This document shows, in pieces, positions 6,905-7,548 of a stretch of 7,548 nt of DNA; positions within the stretch are counted from its first letter, which is position 1; each line of letters opens with the position of its first letter. The DNA lies in assembly GCA_021163945.1 (NCBI GenBank), contig JAGGTC010000060.1, positions 1 through 7,548 of the forward strand. Direction: 5' to 3'. The DNA comes from Deltaproteobacteria bacterium (GTDB lineage Bacteria > Desulfobacterota > Desulfofervidia > Desulfofervidales > DG-60). The notes beneath the pieces were generated by a model. The model did not search any database and had not been told where the DNA came from. It saw only the letters and a list, made by a program, of their open reading frames with translations. A program made the position numbers and the translations under genes.

Positions 6905-7198
6905 CCACTTCCTAAGTTTTACTTGGTGGCCAATACCAAAAAGTTAGACTTGTTTTTTTACTTTTTCTTTGCTATACACGATGTGATGTTACCACTTAGG
7001 ATTCCGAGTAGGTAAAGATGAAACGATTTATCAAATAGGAGTAAGGTGACCAAACAATAATAAACTTTGAAGGAGTTCCTCCAACAGTGCATATCTTGAC
7101 CTTGTGCCTTCAGCGCTTCGCCCAAATTCAGTTTCGCTGGACTTCGGATGCGCTCAGACCGTTGTCCAAAATCCCGAATCCGCTTCAGAGGTAAGTAA
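6905..7198. other. Noncoding stretch with a GC-rich patch, no gene recognised
   Basis: I find no convincing gene, tRNA or terminator here. The left half is AT-rich like the rest of the window. From about 7101 to 7190 the GC content rises to about 54% (49 of 90 by count). The patch has recurring CGCTTC/CTTCGG/CGCT words and short pairable segments: CAGCG (7111-7115) with CGCTG (7135-7139), TGGAC (7138-7142) with GTCCA (7164-7168), and TTCGG (7143-7147) with CCGAA (7174-7178). These could be a remnant of foreign DNA, a dispersed intergenic repeat or a structured RNA leader of the MNT gene. An 85-codon minus-strand frame spans it (6958-7215) but has no protein-like character. Confidence 0.4.
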
Positions 7199-7462
7199 AT
7201 GGATGAGATTACCAAAAAATTGATACATATTCTAAAGAAGCACGGTGCTAAGAAAATTGCGATATTTGGTTCTTATGCCAGAGGTAAGCAGAAAGAAACA
7301 AGTGATTTAGACGTCATCGTAGAATTTAAAAAAAGAAAAAGTCTGCTTGAACTTGTGGGAATAGAACAAGAATTAGAAGATCATTTAGGAATAAAAGTAG
7401 ACTTACTTACAGAGGCTTCTATCAGCCCATATTTAATAGAAAGAATCAAAAAAAGAATCTAA
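7199..7462 (+). CDS. MNT-type minimal nucleotidyltransferase (MntA-like antitoxin)
   Basis: An 87-residue minimal nucleotidyltransferase of the DNA polymerase beta superfamily. It carries IAIFGSYARGKQKETSDLDVIVEF (residues 20-43) with the family signature GS-x10-D-x-D: Gly24-Ser25, Asp36 and Asp38. A third acidic residue lies in KVDLL (Asp68). All metal-binding positions are therefore present and the protein is probably active. In characterised pairs such MNT proteins inactivate a neighbouring HEPN RNase toxin by attaching AMP to it. An AGAGG site lies 7 nt before the ATG at 7199. The gene is followed after 12 nt by another ORF that runs off the window and does not obviously read as HEPN. Stand-alone MNT genes also exist, so the antitoxin role is family-based inference. 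Confidence 0.88.
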   Translation: MDEITKKLIHILKKHGAKKIAIFGSYARGKQKETSDLDVIVEFKKRKSLLELVGIEQELEDHLGIKVDLLTEASISPYLIERIKKRI

Positions 7463-7474
7463 GGTGGTATTAGG

Positions 7475-7548
7475 ATGAATAAAGATATACTGTATTTCCC
7501 TATATCTTGTAAAATGAGAGGCTGTATGGTAGAAAATATCCAGTTTAT
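7475..7548 (+). CDS. Unidentified partial ORF after the MNT gene
   Basis: An ATG at 7475 follows the MNT stop by 12 nt, with AAGGTGG 7 nt before it, and is open for 24 codons to the right edge. It begins MNKDILYF, which resembles the start of DUF86/HEPN toxins. The continuation, PISCKMRGCMVENIQF, lacks the usual helical acidic pattern of that family. It may be a different partner, a HEPN gene broken by a frameshift, or a chance frame. A good ribosome binding site and operon-like spacing argue for a real start. Too little is present to assign a function. Confidence 0.4.
   Translation, partial: MNKDILYFPISCKMRGCMVENIQF

Noticed and set aside
6823..6960. SAM-responsive riboswitch upstream of the methyltransferase/MTHFR gene, as in Bacillus yitJ
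   Set aside because: The leader is AT-rich and short. I see only a simple palindrome, not the four-helix SAM-I junction or a terminator with a T-run.
6950..6978. Plus-strand promoter TTGTTT-17-TATACA for the MNT gene
   Set aside because: The -10 lacks the key final T, it lies more than 200 nt from the gene, and the region is T-rich enough for chance matches.
6958..7215. An 85-codon minus-strand open frame
   Set aside because: It overlaps the start of the MNT gene, covers a compositionally mixed noncoding stretch and shows no domain pattern.
7475..7548. Calling the right-edge ORF a HEPN/DUF86 toxin
   Set aside because: Only the first eight residues are suggestive, and the catalytic R-x4-6-H region would lie outside the window.

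Overview
The window is AT-rich chromosomal DNA from a bacterium that is probably Gram-negative. It carries a DUF4390 gene paired with an NtrY-type sensor histidine kinase and two genes of the futalosine route to menaquinone, flanked by toxin-antitoxin-like genes. This mix, the low GC content and the fused homocysteine methyltransferase/MTHFR gene fit an anaerobic Desulfobacterota (deltaproteobacterial) lineage. That placement is inference only, because the window has no rRNA or other strong phylogenetic marker.

Layout. (1) Positions 1-604, minus strand: a type II toxin-antitoxin operon with its promoter, a ribbon-helix-helix antitoxin and a MazF/PemK-type endoribonuclease toxin whose last residues lie beyond the left edge. 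(2) Positions 646-3436, plus strand: a promoter, a secreted DUF4390 protein and, 2 nt later, a 725-residue NtrY-like membrane histidine kinase. No NtrX response regulator follows. (3) Positions 3433-3465: an imperfect hairpin fills the short gap between convergent genes, and both stop codons pair in its stem. (4) Positions 3462-6822, minus strand: a tight operon transcribed in the order homocysteine S-methyltransferase/MTHFR fusion, mqnB, mqnD. The gaps are +2 nt and a 10-nt overlap. A TTGACA box abutting a perfect 10-bp-arm palindrome precedes it and is the best promoter/operator candidate. (5) Positions 6905-7198: noncoding DNA with a local GC-rich patch (about 54% over 7101-7190). (6) Positions 7199-7548, plus strand: a minimal MNT-type nucleotidyltransferase and the start of an unidentified downstream ORF in the place where a HEPN toxin is normally found.

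How the genes work together. The minus-strand operon joins one-carbon and methionine metabolism to menaquinone synthesis. MqnB cleaves futalosine to dehypoxanthine futalosine, which MqnC (not in the window) cyclises. MqnD then makes 1,4-dihydroxy-6-naphthoate. The steps made by MqnE and MqnC are radical-SAM reactions that consume SAM, so co-expression with a methionine-forming enzyme is plausible, though unproven. The kinase and DUF4390 protein probably form one envelope-sensing unit. I found no convincing wholly new system. The least explained points are the GC-rich noncoding patch, the non-HEPN-like ORF after the MNT gene, the palindrome at the met-mqn promoter, and the role of DUF4390.
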